The notes: a model not told the origin generated them from the letters alone. DNA of 64,000 bases from Paenibacillus donghaensis (GCF_002192415.1 NZ_CP021780.1:2914001-2978000); one strand, 5' to 3'; positions 26,816-37,400 are shown, numbered from the stretch's first letter. Translations and numbers: made by a program.

Positions 26816-27601
26816 ATGAAACCCAGACAACGATTGATGATCTCCTTTTTAGAACAGCATACGTTTTTAAGTGTGAACAAACTGGCTGAGCTGCTGGAGA
26901 TTTCTCTTCCTACTGTCCGCAGAGACCTTCAGGAGATGGAAACAGACGGCTATATTCGGCGGGTGAACGGGGGAGCTTTTCTAATCAGCAAAAGAGACGA
27001 TTCATCGGAGAAAGCTCTGGGGAGTGATCCGTTCGAAGCGCACAAGAAGGCGATCGCCGCCGAAGCCATCAAATGGATTCAACCGGGTGATACCCTGTTC
27101 ATTGATTCCGGTTCGACTAACAGCTACCTTGCGGATTTTCTTACGGAGCTGAAAGATATTACGATTGTGACCAACAGCATCGATATCGCTTATAAATGTA
27201 TGCGCAGACCCGGCTTACAGGTGTTTGTGTGCGGAGGTACGGCTGAAGAGGTTAGGGCGGAAGCGGGCATTGTCGGCCCTCTGGCAGAGCAATTGATTAT
27301 GCAGTTCCGGGCAAGCTTGTGTATTCTGGGTACCTCCGGGCTTGACATGAAGCAAGGAATTACCGATCCCTTTTTATCAGCAGCAAGTATCAAGAATAAG
27401 ATGCTTACATACTCTACCAAGCGTATTTTAGTGACTGATCACAGTAAATTCGGCAAGATTCATAAAGCTTTTGTCGCTCCAATCGAATCCTTCGATTGCG
27501 TCATAACGGATTGGGAAGCAGATACTGAGGATATCGGACGCATTCGTGCACAAGGGACTGACGTAATTCAAGCCGTTATGATAAACAATGAGCAGCAATA
27601 A
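26816..27601 (+). CDS. DeoR-family transcription regulator
   Basis: About 261 residues. N-terminal DeoR helix-turn-helix (LSVNKLAELLEISLPTVRRD, then MEMTDGYI-like wing with RRVNGGAFL) and a DeoRC sugar-phosphate sensing domain (DTLFIDSGSTNSYLADFL, VTNSIDIAYKC, FVCGGTAEE, GTSGLDMKQGITDPF, VTDHSKFGK). The ATG at 26816 begins the canonical N-terminus; a longer frame from 26789 is less likely. It probably represses the divergent operon until a phosphorylated metabolite binds. Confidence 0.9.
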   Translation: MKPRQRLMISFLEQHTFLSVNKLAELLEISLPTVRRDLQEMETDGYIRRVNGGAFLISKRDDSSEKALGSDPFEAHKKAIAAEAIKWIQPGDTLFIDSGSTNSYLADFLTELKDITIVTNSIDIAYKCMRRPGLQVFVCGGTAEEVRAEAGIVGPLAEQLIMQFRASLCILGTSGLDMKQGITDPFLSAASIKNKMLTYSTKRILVTDHSKFGKIHKAFVAPIESFDCVITDWEADTEDIGRIRAQGTDVIQAVMINNEQQ

Positions 27602-27622
27602 CGGGAAAACGAAGGCATAGGT

Positions 27623-27655
27623 GAAGTCCCAGTCTACCCAGTAGGCTGGGACTTC
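27623..27655 (+). terminator. Hairpin after the DeoR gene
   Basis: GAAGTCCCAG (27623-27632) pairs with CTGGGACTTC (27646-27655). It lacks a clear T run, so it is a weak terminator or transcript-end hairpin. Confidence 0.5.
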
Positions 27656-27824
27656 CTTGATGTAGAAGATAATATCTTTTGCAATCAGATGCGACACTTC
27701 AATCCGATAACATGTAACTACCTATCCTGAATTATGCACTAAAAACTAAAGAAGGAAATAATAAGGATAATTATCAAATTCAGCATCATACTATGTATGC
27801 ATGTTCACGAATCGGAGGTTCGAG

Positions 27825-29354
27825 ATGAACGATACAATTATGGGCACATTGTCACACCGGCTGGAGGAGAATCAGATGCAGTTGGTTCAACTGCTGGGGA
27901 AAAGTACCGATCTGGTGATCAAAGAACTGCAGCTGGATCAGTTTACGCAAATTGCTTTGATTTACATTGACGGTCTTATCGATACTCAAGTGCTGCATAA
28001 CTCCATATTATTTTCGCTTCAGGACAGATGTACCACGGAGCTGCTGAGGGATCTTGATGCCGGGCAGAAGCTTGAGCTTCTGCGAAAACGCATATTGATC
28101 GCGGGAGATATGTCCGTCATCAATGACCTGGGGCAATTTGTTCATCAGCTGTTGTCCGGCAATGTAATGGTGCTGGTAGACGGAACATCAAGCGCCCTGC
28201 GGATTGGACTGCCTGGGTGGGAGGACCGCAATGTAAGTGAACCAAGCTCACAAGCGGTGGTCCGGGGGCCGATGGAAGGGTTCACGGAGAATATGCGGAC
28301 GAACACGGCACTGATTCGAAGAAAAATCAAAGACAGCCAGTTATGGCTTGAAACCTTCCAGATCGGCAAGGTGACCCAGACCAGTGTGTCCATCATGTAT
28401 CTTACCAACATCGCAAGCCCTGACCTGGTGCAGGAGGTAAAGCGCCGGCTGGCCAAAATAGATACGGACAGTATTCTCGAGAGCGGATATATCGAGGAAT
28501 TTATTCAGGATACAACTGCTACGCCTTTCCCGACGGTTTATAACAGCGACCGGCCGGACACTATCGCAGCTGGAGTCCTCGAAGGTAAAGTGGCGATTCT
28601 TGTAGACGGAACGCCATTTGTCCTGTTGGTTCCTACCTTTTTTGTTGCTTTTTTTCAGTCTGCCGAAGATTATTATCAGCGGGCCGATATTGCCACCTTG
28701 CTGCGTTTTGTCCGTTTTCTTTCCTTTTTCATTACGTTGTTTGCGCCCTCTTTTTATGTGGCGGTTACCACTTATCACCAGGAGATGATACCCACCAGTC
28801 TGGTTATCAGCCTTGCAGCACAGAGGGAGAGCGTTCCTTTTCCGGCTTTTGTTGAGGCGCTGATTATGGAATTGACCTATGAGATTTTGCGGGAAGCGGG
28901 CGTGAGGATCCCGAGGAATGTAGGGCAAGCGATATCCATCGTCGGTACGTTGGTGATCGGCCAGGCGGCGGTTGCAGCGGGTTTTATTTCATCGGCGATG
29001 GTCATCATTGTATCCATTACGGCCATTTCCAGTTTCGTCATACCGGAGAGTGGAATGGCGATAGCTGCAAGAATGATTCGTTTTGTACTAATTGGCCTGG
29101 CTGGTTTTATCGGATTGTATGGGATATTGTTCGGTGTCTTTTTGATCGTGGTGCATTTGGCAAGCCTGCGCTCTTTCGGGATGCCCTATATGAGTCCGAT
29201 CGCTCCATACCATTCAAATGATCTGAAGGATTCCATCTTCCGCTTTCCCTGGCCGCTCTTAAAAACAAGGCCGGCGAACAATAACATTCAAGACCTTAAA
29301 CGTCAAGACACATCCAAGCGTGAGGAATCGACCTATGAGCCCAAAAAACATTAA
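27825..29354 (+). CDS. Spore germinant receptor A subunit (GerA family)
   Basis: About 509 residues. A soluble N-terminal half (about 1-285, with VLVDGTSSALRIGLPGWEDRNVSEPSSQAVVRGP as a landmark split over the family's best conserved stretch) and a C-terminal half with five or six membrane helices, including REAGVRIPRNVGQAISIVG, are those of PF03323. GGAGG lies six bases before the ATG at 27825. It acts in the inner spore membrane as part of a receptor that senses small molecules and starts germination. The neighbouring genes are of C and D type; no B subunit gene is adjacent. Confidence 0.92.
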   Translation: MNDTIMGTLSHRLEENQMQLVQLLGKSTDLVIKELQLDQFTQIALIYIDGLIDTQVLHNSILFSLQDRCTTELLRDLDAGQKLELLRKRILIAGDMSVINDLGQFVHQLLSGNVMVLVDGTSSALRIGLPGWEDRNVSEPSSQAVVRGPMEGFTENMRTNTALIRRKIKDSQLWLETFQIGKVTQTSVSIMYLTNIASPDLVQEVKRRLAKIDTDSILESGYIEEFIQDTTATPFPTVYNSDRPDTIAAGVLEGKVAILVDGTPFVLLVPTFFVAFFQSAEDYYQRADIATLLRFVRFLSFFITLFAPSFYVAVTTYHQEMIPTSLVISLAAQRESVPFPAFVEALIMELTYEILREAGVRIPRNVGQAISIVGTLVIGQAAVAAGFISSAMVIIVSITAISSFVIPESGMAIAARMIRFVLIGLAGFIGLYGILFGVFLIVVHLASLRSFGMPYMSPIAPYHSNDLKDSIFRFPWPLLKTRPANNNIQDLKRQDTSKREESTYEPKKH

Positions 29355-30555
29355 AGTCTTATTCCGGCTGCTGCTTGCCCTCACCGTACCCATGCTGCTC
29401 AGCGGATGCTGGGAAAGACGGGAGCTAAATGAATTGGCCTTTGTGCTGGGAATGGGGCTGGATAAGACGGAGTCCGGTTACAGAGTTTCGCTGCAGGTGG
29501 TTATTCCCTCCTCAATTTCCTCTCAGACAGTTGGAGGAACTGGGGGCGGAGTACCGGTGGTTGTAACTGCCTTCAATGTACCTACAATTTATGAAGCCCA
29601 GCGCAGCTACAATCTCGTCAATTCGAGACAATGCTATTACGGGCATATCCGCATACTGGTTATCGGGGAAGAACTTGCCCGGTCCGGGCTAAGCGAGACA
29701 CTTGATGTACTGAAGCGGAGCCGGGAACCGCGTAATGATTACTATGCTATGGTCGCCAAAGACAGCACCGCCGAAGATGTCCTGAAGGTTCTTACCCCGC
29801 TGAACAAATTGCCGGCAAATAAATTGTTTGAATCCCTGGACCAATCCTACAAGATTACGGCCAAAACGGTCGCTGTCTCTCTAAACAGTTTTGTTGATGA
29901 TTTGCTCTACGAAGGGATAAATCCGGTGTTGACCGGAGTGGAGTTGTCCGGCAGTGCCAGTGAAGGCGAGAAGAAGAGTAATGTTGAAGTGAGCACTCCC
30001 AAAGCCATAATACATTTCAGTAACGTCGCCGTATTCAAGAAAGACAGGATGGTCGGGTGGTTAAATAAAAACGAGACGATCGGCTACAATTATGTCACCA
30101 ATAAGGTTGTCAAAACCTCGGGTCCAGTAGAAGGAGACGACGGCCGGCCCATTGTCATTGAAGTGCTTCAGACATCGACAAAACGTAAAGTGAAGATCAT
30201 TGACGGCGAACCGCATATTTACATTCATGTAAAGGCCGTGTGCAATGTGGAAGAGGTGCAGAGCAAAGATAATTTGGAGGCCGAACGCGTGATTACACAG
30301 CTGGAAAGGAAATCGGAGGAGCGGATTGTCTTGCGGATGAAAACTGCCGTCGAGCAGATTAACGAGCAATACAATGTGGATATTATGGGATTTGGACAGT
30401 CGATATACCGTGCCAGTCCGAAAACTTGGGCCAGGCTGCAGCAGAAAAAAGGAGACAATTATCTGAAGTCGCTGCCCATCCATTATAAAGCCAGCGTGTC
30501 GATTAACCGGATCGGTGTTACGGACAAATCTTTTATTGACGATATCAAGGAGTGA
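29335..30555 (+). CDS. Spore germinant receptor C subunit lipoprotein (GerC family)
   Basis: About 406 residues. Lipoprotein signal ending at the lipobox LLSGC, followed directly by WERRELNELAFVLGMGLDK, a hallmark of the Ger(x)C family (PF05504). GAGGAA lies eight bases before the ATG at 29335, which overlaps the A-subunit gene by 20 bases. The protein is expected on the outer face of the inner spore membrane, in complex with the A subunit. Confidence 0.92.
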   Translation: MSPKNIKVLFRLLLALTVPMLLSGCWERRELNELAFVLGMGLDKTESGYRVSLQVVIPSSISSQTVGGTGGGVPVVVTAFNVPTIYEAQRSYNLVNSRQCYYGHIRILVIGEELARSGLSETLDVLKRSREPRNDYYAMVAKDSTAEDVLKVLTPLNKLPANKLFESLDQSYKITAKTVAVSLNSFVDDLLYEGINPVLTGVELSGSASEGEKKSNVEVSTPKAIIHFSNVAVFKKDRMVGWLNKNETIGYNYVTNKVVKTSGPVEGDDGRPIVIEVLQTSTKRKVKIIDGEPHIYIHVKAVCNVEEVQSKDNLEAERVITQLERKSEERIVLRMKTAVEQINEQYNVDIMGFGQSIYRASPKTWARLQQKKGDNYLKSLPIHYKASVSINRIGVTDKSFIDDIKE

Positions 30556-30560
30556 GCGAA

Positions 30561-30791
30561 ATGATGTTGCTTTTTTTTCTCGCTATTGCGGCGGTCGGTG
30601 TGGCCATCGATTTGCCTTTGCTACAACGAAGAAGCAGACGCCGCGACCTTCTGGTCTGGGTCATGTTCTGGACCGCAGGCATGGGTGTGGTCGTTTGCTC
30701 CTTGTATAGAATTCAAGTGCCGAGCCCGCTGCTTCTGATTATGCTGATCTATAGACCGGTTAACCATCTGTTTTCATTATGGTTTTATTAG
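30561..30791 (+). CDS. Small two-helix membrane protein, germinant receptor D-subunit type
   Basis: About 76 residues: a hydrophobic N-terminal helix (MMLLFFLAIAAVGVAIDLP), a basic loop (QRRSRRRD) and a second hydrophobic helix (VWVMFWTAGMGVVVCSLY) with a hydrophobic tail. AAGGAG is eight bases before the ATG at 30561, and the gene follows the C-subunit gene by five bases. Size, topology and position match the small D subunits known to modulate GerA-type receptors (such as GerKD and GerUD). It is too short to be the ~360-residue B-subunit permease. Confidence 0.65.
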   Translation: MMLLFFLAIAAVGVAIDLPLLQRRSRRRDLLVWVMFWTAGMGVVVCSLYRIQVPSPLLLIMLIYRPVNHLFSLWFY

Positions 30792-30843
30792 GAAGTTTTA
30801 AAGAATACTGTCATAATTCCTGAAGTGGAAAGGGATTAAATGA

Positions 30844-33800
30844 TTAGGGTAACTCATGCAGAAGTGTCTCTTGGTCCGGGATAACAAAAGACACTGTAGT
30901 GCCTTCAGCATGCTTACTGTGAATCGACAGACCTTGACCATACAATTGGCAAAGCCTCCGATTGGTGTTGGCCAGCCCGATGCCACCTTTGCCTTCCATA
31001 GTCGGCTTCAGCAGTGAAGAGAGCGTTTCATGATCCATACCTTGTCCATTATCCTGCACTTCAATCTGTACGGATTTGTGCAGACGGGTAATCCGGATTT
31101 GAACGGTGCCGCCCTGTTGGCGGCTGAGCAAGCCGTGCTTGACTGCGTTCTCAACCAGCGGCTGGATGGATAGGGGGGGCAAGAGGATGTCAATGTCCGG
31201 CTCTACCTTCCAGACCACAGATATTCGTTCTGCGAATCGTGTCTGTTCAATATATAAATAGGATTCTACCAGTTCCAGTTCATGCGAGAGGCTCACAAGT
31301 TCTCCTGTATTCAGAAAGTCAAAGCTGATCCGCAAGTAGGAAGTGAATGCAGCGATGAGCTCCTGCATCTTTTTCGTGTCCAGATCACTGAGTGCCGAAA
31401 TGGAATTCAGGGTGTTGAACAGAAAATGCGGTTGAATCTGCGCCTGTAGATAAGCCGCTTCTATACGCACCCGTTCATTAAAGGCGAGCTTCATCGTTGT
31501 TAAAGCCCGGATGCGGTATTTGAGCTCCATTGCGTCCACCGGCTTGGTGACATAATCGTTGGCGCCAGCCAAAAATCCAGTATAGATATCCGCGGGCTGA
31601 CTGCGTGCGGTTAGTAACAGCACTGGAAGTTCATATAAGGAGTAACGCATCCGGACCTTCTGCGTTAATTCGTAGCCCGACATCTGCGGCATCATAACAT
31701 CGCCAATAAGCAGGTCCCACTTCTGGTTATTCAGCAAATCCAGCGCTTTTTGGGCGGAGTTCACGGCAGTAATGACGTAAGGCTCGCTCGCTAGCATGCC
31801 CTTCAACACGCTTAGATTGACGGGATCATCATCCACTGCCAGAATGTTCACCTTGCTGTCTGTAAAGAGCGGTGGAATCGGTTCAGGTATCGCAGGGCTG
31901 CTTGGTTGATCTTCGGAAAGGCGCCACTCTGCCAACTGCTTATGAATTGCGTCCGCATTCTCCACAGTAGCGGAAGTCTGACTTAATACCATCTGTTGGC
32001 TGAATGAGTCGGCCAGCGGAAGATCACAGCTGAAGACGGAGCCTTTGCCGGGCTCGGATTGAATGCTTAGGCTGCCTCCATGCAGTTCTACCAACTGCCG
32101 GCATATGCTTAATCCCAGTCCGATCCCACGCCCGTCACGAATCCCATGCGGGCCTTGCTCATATGGAAGAAACACCCGGGCTATGGTCTCTTGGGTCATG
32201 CCTACTCCGGTATCTGTCACATGGATAAGGGCATGTCCATTCCGCTCCTCAGCCGAGACACATACCCGTCCTTCTTCAGTGTATTTGAGCGCGTTGTGAA
32301 CCAGGTTGAACACAATCTGCACTAGCCTTTGCTCGTCCGCGAGAACAAGCGGCATTGATTCCGGGATATCCATAGATAACGTTACCGGCTTGCCTTCAAT
32401 CATATGTTGAAGCATGCTGATTATTCCGGGAACAACCGATTGAATAGGAACTGGCTCCTGTTTCAAAATAATGCGATGCTCCTGAAGGCGGACCACATCC
32501 AGTAGATCGCCAAGCATATGTGACATACGGCGGCTGATGGTAATCAGCAGTTCCATATCTTTGCGGCTGCTCTCGTACAGTCTGCCTTTTTCCTTCGTCA
32601 CTATATTCTCCGCGATATGCATGATCCCGTGAAGCGGCGTCCGCAGCTCGTGAGAGGTATTGGCGAGAAACTGATCCTTGAGTTTGTCTGCTTTTTTCAG
32701 CTGCTCGTTTAGCTCCATGTTCTCTTTGGCATTGTGAAAATACTGTTTGAACCAATACGCGGAGAAGCCCACGATGGCGGCTATAATATCCAAGGGATAA
32801 TAGACGATCGAAAACTGTCCGTTATAATCCCATAAACTCCACAGCAGATTAGAAATGATTGCCGCCCCTGATAACAGCAAATATACAACATCTTTATCGG
32901 CCTGTTTTTTGAACAATAAGCGCCCCAGGCTATATATCAGCCAGATGAAGGGGACGTACTGAAACACTTGAACGATTCCCCAGTGAATGGATGTACTGAT
33001 CAGAGAAGCGGGAACGATTAGTATAAAGGCGGAATAAAGACAAAGAATCTGTATGTATGCGCGTAACCATTTGTTGATTCCGGCGCCCGAGGTGAACCTC
33101 CTGAAAACAAGCAGAATCAAAAGGTTTTGCCACAAGAAAGCAGTAAGCCGAATCTTCATAGACCAGGTGTAATTAATCGCAAGAAACGTAAGAATTAAGT
33201 TGTCATTGCGAGCCATAAGGATTATGGCGACGGATAAGGTCATTAACCCTACCAGGAACAAAGCACGCTCTTTGGAATTAAATAAGTAGAGGATACAGGC
33301 ATACAGTCCATGCAGCAGCAGGATAACCACTGTAAGCATTTGAAAGCCGACTGCATAAAAGTATATGCGGTTGACCTCTTGCTGGGAACCAAAAAATACA
33401 GAACCTCCAATACCCCCCTTGTAAGGATGATCAAAGTTGGCTGCTTGAATCAGCACCTCAATTACTGTCGTCTCATCTGAAAAATAGGGAGATAAATACG
33501 AAGTCGTTTTTGGCTTATACGTCTTCGCATCAAGTGCAACTCTACCCTTAGCGCCCAGGAGTTCGCCGTTGATCTCTACGCTAGAAGCAGAGTGGATCTG
33601 TTTGATCCATAGGGAGACAGGCTGCTGGAGCGGGTCCACCAATATTCGCAGCCGGTACGTTCCATAGCCATACGAAGAAGTCTGATCATTTCCCATCGCA
33701 CGCTTCCAATCGCCGGGCACCTTAAGCGGCAAGGAGGCGCTCGGTAAGGATGACAGATCCTTGTACGAGACGAATCGAGAAGGATAGAAGCTCCATTCGC

Positions 33801-33981
33801 CGTCTACTCTGAATAATCCTGAATCCTCCAGATTGCGGCCGCGCAAATCCATTACACCGTTAACCGCAGGGATAGGGCTTTCTACGGTAAATATGTTTTG
33901 CCAAGTCCAGCGAAGGCCGGATAGAACGGTGATAAAGAGTAGAATTATTGTTATTTTGTTGACTATATTATTATTTCTCAT
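30844..33981 (-). CDS. Hybrid sensor kinase: 7TM sensor, HisKA kinase, receiver, LytS-like kinase
   Basis: About 1045 residues. Order: N-terminal helix; an extracellular jelly-roll-like domain (about 40-210, 7TMR-DISMED2 style); seven membrane helices (about 215-410); HisKA phosphoacceptor NTSHELRTPLHGIMH, N box NLVHNALKYT, GIGLGLSICRQL; a receiver domain with phospho-Asp in LLIGDVMMPQMSG and Lys in YVTKPVD; then a second kinase core of the LytS/His_kinase type with IQPHFLFNTLNSISAL, IQPLVENAVKHGL, DNGQGM and GIGLAN. No DNA-binding output is attached, and no response regulator gene is adjacent. The ligand may be carbohydrate-like, given the jelly-roll and the pectin locus next door. Confidence 0.88.
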   Translation of the reverse strand: MRNNNIVNKITIILLFITVLSGLRWTWQNIFTVESPIPAVNGVMDLRGRNLEDSGLFRVDGEWSFYPSRFVSYKDLSSLPSASLPLKVPGDWKRAMGNDQTSSYGYGTYRLRILVDPLQQPVSLWIKQIHSASSVEINGELLGAKGRVALDAKTYKPKTTSYLSPYFSDETTVIEVLIQAANFDHPYKGGIGGSVFFGSQQEVNRIYFYAVGFQMLTVVILLLHGLYACILYLFNSKERALFLVGLMTLSVAIILMARNDNLILTFLAINYTWSMKIRLTAFLWQNLLILLVFRRFTSGAGINKWLRAYIQILCLYSAFILIVPASLISTSIHWGIVQVFQYVPFIWLIYSLGRLLFKKQADKDVVYLLLSGAAIISNLLWSLWDYNGQFSIVYYPLDIIAAIVGFSAYWFKQYFHNAKENMELNEQLKKADKLKDQFLANTSHELRTPLHGIMHIAENIVTKEKGRLYESSRKDMELLITISRRMSHMLGDLLDVVRLQEHRIILKQEPVPIQSVVPGIISMLQHMIEGKPVTLSMDIPESMPLVLADEQRLVQIVFNLVHNALKYTEEGRVCVSAEERNGHALIHVTDTGVGMTQETIARVFLPYEQGPHGIRDGRGIGLGLSICRQLVELHGGSLSIQSEPGKGSVFSCDLPLADSFSQQMVLSQTSATVENADAIHKQLAEWRLSEDQPSSPAIPEPIPPLFTDSKVNILAVDDDPVNLSVLKGMLASEPYVITAVNSAQKALDLLNNQKWDLLIGDVMMPQMSGYELTQKVRMRYSLYELPVLLLTARSQPADIYTGFLAGANDYVTKPVDAMELKYRIRALTTMKLAFNERVRIEAAYLQAQIQPHFLFNTLNSISALSDLDTKKMQELIAAFTSYLRISFDFLNTGELVSLSHELELVESYLYIEQTRFAERISVVWKVEPDIDILLPPLSIQPLVENAVKHGLLSRQQGGTVQIRITRLHKSVQIEVQDNGQGMDHETLSSLLKPTMEGKGGIGLANTNRRLCQLYGQGLSIHSKHAEGTTVSFVIPDQETLLHELP

Positions 33982-34041
33982 GACCATATCATACCAAAAG
34001 TCGTTCCCGTTGCCGAGACCGACTATTTGGTGAGTACGGAA

Positions 34042-34175
34042 TTCATTTTGTACTCGACAAAGTTACGCATCCGGTCTGGGAGGATATCCACAACATGGTA
34101 AATATACACATATTGCACTGGATTCATGAGAGAGAGGGGATTTTTCTGATCAATCTTGAGCACAAAGTACAGGCT
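34042..34175 (+). pseudogene. Fragment of an AraC-family regulator gene
   Basis: About 134 bases closely match the beginning of the intact AraC gene at 57666-58511. The fragment reads FVLDKVTHPVWEDIHNM..., while the intact gene reads FVLDKVTYPGWEDIRNM..., and the match continues through WIHEREGIFL and EHKVQA. It has no start codon and loses similarity after 34175. It is a duplicated or rearranged remnant between the sensor kinase and the large lyase gene. Confidence 0.8.
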
Positions 34176-34226
34176 CTTTTTATCACTTTTAGGCAGCAAT
34201 TTTAGCAATTGAATATTTAAAAAGAG

Positions 34227-34306
34227 TCGAAACTTACAAGCACCTCTCGGTTTTTTCCATTTTAAACCAATGCCCGACGTGTTACTATCTCCATTATCAG
34301 AGTTGA
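34227..34306. promoter_or_regulatory. Conserved upstream element, copy A
   Basis: Shares TCGAAnCTTACAAG, then a T-rich stretch ending in CCATT, then TGTTACTAT and TTGA with the element at 45001-45080. The spacings are identical (39 bases from CTTACAAG to TGTTACTAT, 14 more to TTGA). It lies 150 bases before the esterase-lyase gene. Likely a binding site for a shared regulator or part of a leader; unproven. Confidence 0.55.
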
Positions 34307-34410
34307 CTTTGGAATAGGGATTTAAATCCATGCTAACTTACTGATTAAAAGTAATTGTGTAAGGAGGTGAGGAATAAAAGAAGATTTAAAAAATCTTGTA
34401 AGTATATTAT

Positions 34411-34424
34411 TGTAAGCGTTTACT
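34411..34424 (+). promoter_or_regulatory. Catabolite-responsive element (cre) before the esterase-lyase gene
   Basis: TGTAAGCGTTTACT matches the cre consensus TGWAANCGNTNWCA at 13 of 14 positions. CcpA binding there would repress the gene when preferred sugars are present. Confidence 0.65.
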
Positions 34425-34455
34425 GATAAGGCTATTTTCAAGAGGTTTTTACTAA

Positions 34456-37400
34456 ATGAAAGCAGGTGAAGCGCAAAAAATGATTTTTACAAAGGCAAGC
34501 AAACCAATCACCATGGTTATACTGTCGTGGATGATCATTGTTTCAACTTTATTTCCTGCATTTGCATATGGAGCAGAGCAGGTGGAAACCACATCGGCAC
34601 AGTCTTCACTACTAGTGCTAAAATATGATTTCGGAACAGCTACGAGTGCCGTTATGGATGGGTATACAGGTGTGCATGAATCCTTACTTTATACGAGTGA
34701 GCTTGGGTATGGTTTAGACCAGACAATAGGGTCCAGAAAACGTTCCGGAGGGGATGAGCTCACTAATGATTTTGTGCTGGGCTCATCCTATAAGTTTCTG
34801 GTAGATATGCCGAATGGAGAGTATGACATTACTGTCTATTCAGGGGACATACTTGCGGGAACGAGTGCAACCAAAACAAATGTTTCACTTGAGGGCATAG
34901 CAGCCGGAACGATTACCAGCAAACAACAGGTCAATCAGGCTACCTACCATACTAAGGTGAGTGATGGTCAACTTACAGTAGGTATTTCTGGAACAAGTTC
35001 CAGTGGATTTTTAAATGCATTAGTTATTCAACGGGTATTAGCAGCACCTCCGGCAGCACCTGAAGGAATTGCTGTTACTGCCGTGAAAGATAATAGCGTA
35101 TCGCTTAAATGGAGTACGGTGACTGATGCAGTCTACTATAAGGTGTATCGCAGCGCTCAAGTTGAAGATACTTTATTACTTGGAGTAACAGCCGCTACGT
35201 ATTATACGGATAATCAAGTGACCAAAAATATTAATTATTCCTATCATGTAACCGCTATCAACGAAGAAGAGACAGAATCCAATTTAAGCAATCCCGTGGT
35301 TGTAGAGGTCAAAGACAGCACCCCGCCGGCGCCTCTGCCAGAAGGAGATTTATATGCACTTGATTTTGGACCAGGAGAAGCGGCTGAGGGTTATCTGAAG
35401 GTCGAAGCCGGAACACTCTATTCGGCAGAGGGCAAATACGGCTTTACAGATACAGCTACAGTAAGCGGAATGGACAGGGGGACAGGTGATGCTCTGAGAT
35501 CGGATTTTGTCATTCCTGCGGATACAGGATTCAATATTGATTTGCCTAACGGGGACTACACTGTATCCTTGATAGCCGGGGACAGCAGTGGCGAAACGAA
35601 TATCGCAATTCATGCGGAAAGTATACAGAAAGTGCAACAGACATCCAAAACTGCGGGACAGTATTTGGAAATGGATTTCGATATCGCGCTTGTAGACGGA
35701 CAAATGAACTTTGTGTTCAGTGGAACACGGCCTGTCTTGAATTCACTTGTTATTAAAAAACAGGCTGAACGCATTGCTGGAGACAAGCCGACAATCTACA
35801 TTGCCGGAGACTCAACCGTCCAGACCTACAACTCGTACTGGAAGCCTCAAGCGGGCTGGGGACAGATGCTTGACAAATTTTTCAGTTCAGCAGTTCACAT
35901 CGATAATCAGGCTATCGGCGGCCGTAGTTCGAAATCCTTTATTGTAGAAGGCAGATTGGATAAAATACTCAGGGAAATAAACCCTGGGGATTATTTTCTA
36001 GTACAATTTGGACATAACGATGCGACAGTCAGCGTACCCGCCCGTTATGCTTCGCCTGCCGATTACAAAAATTATCTGAAAAGCTATGTCTTAGGCACAA
36101 GACAACGAGGAGCTACACCGATTCTGGTTACGCCTATGGGACGGCGGGACTTTAAAACGGAAACAAATTCTTTCAACGTAAGTTTTGCTGAATATGTGCA
36201 GGCGATGAAAGAGGTAGCCAGTGAACTGGATGTGAAGCTGGTCGATCTTAGCGCAAAAAGTATTGCCTATTATAATTCCATTGGCTTCGAGGCTACACGT
36301 GCGGTGTTCTTGTATACAGAACCGGGAGTGTATGCAGCTTTTCCTACGGGGTCTAGCGACAACACCCATTTCCAGGAATATGGGGCCATTCAGATGGCTC
36401 GTTTGCTTGCCGGGGGCATCGCTGAATTAGATCTTCCGCTTTCTGATGAGGTTACAGAAATTGAACCACCTGCAGCGGTTCCTACAAAACCAACCGGTCT
36501 TGCAGCAGGCAGCATTAGCAATTCAGGCTCTTTGCTAAAATGGGATGCAGTGGAAGGAGCAGATATTTATAAAATTTACCGCAAGCTGGATTCGGCTGAT
36601 GAATCCGCCTATGTCATGATTGGATCCTCAACAACTCCCACAATTGCGATAAGCGGAATGTCTGAAGGCAACAGTTATACAGTACGGGTAACTGCCGTTA
36701 ACGGACGCGGAGAATCGCAGCCGTCTGATCCGGTAACGATTACAACGAAGCAATCTCAATACCGTTTTGACTTTGGTCCTGTAGGCGCTCCGGTCGCCGA
36801 AGGTTATACAGAAGTAACGCGCAATGTGATTTATACACCGGAGTTAGGTTTCGGGCTTGTATCCAGTGCGGGAATGAATGACCGTGACCGCGGGGGTGGA
36901 ACAGATGCACTACGCCGGGACTTTGTCATGTATTTCGGCGGATCGTATGAATTCAAGGTGGATTTGCCGAACGGTTATTACTCGGTTAAGGTCTATGCAG
37001 GAGATTGGCTGGGAGCTATCAAAACGAATGTCGCGATTGAAGGTAAGGAGTACGGGACCATCTCCTCCGGCAAGGGCAGCATTGCCGAGAAGGAATACAG
37101 CCAGATCTCTGTCAAAGACGGACAGGTGAATATGGTGTTCAGCGGTACAACCGCCCATCTGAACGGGATAGAGATTACACCACTGATGCTGGCACCGTCT
37201 AATCTGAAGCTGGATCAGCTCGACTTGAACAGTGAACCTGTAACCGCTTCCTTATCGTGGAATGGATTTGAGGGAGCGGCAAAATACAAGGTATACCGTC
37301 AGGCTACTGTAGCCGACAAGACTGAAATGCTGGGTGAAATAAATGCAACAAATTACACGGATTTAACGGCAGCTATCGGGATTGATTACCAGTACTGGGT

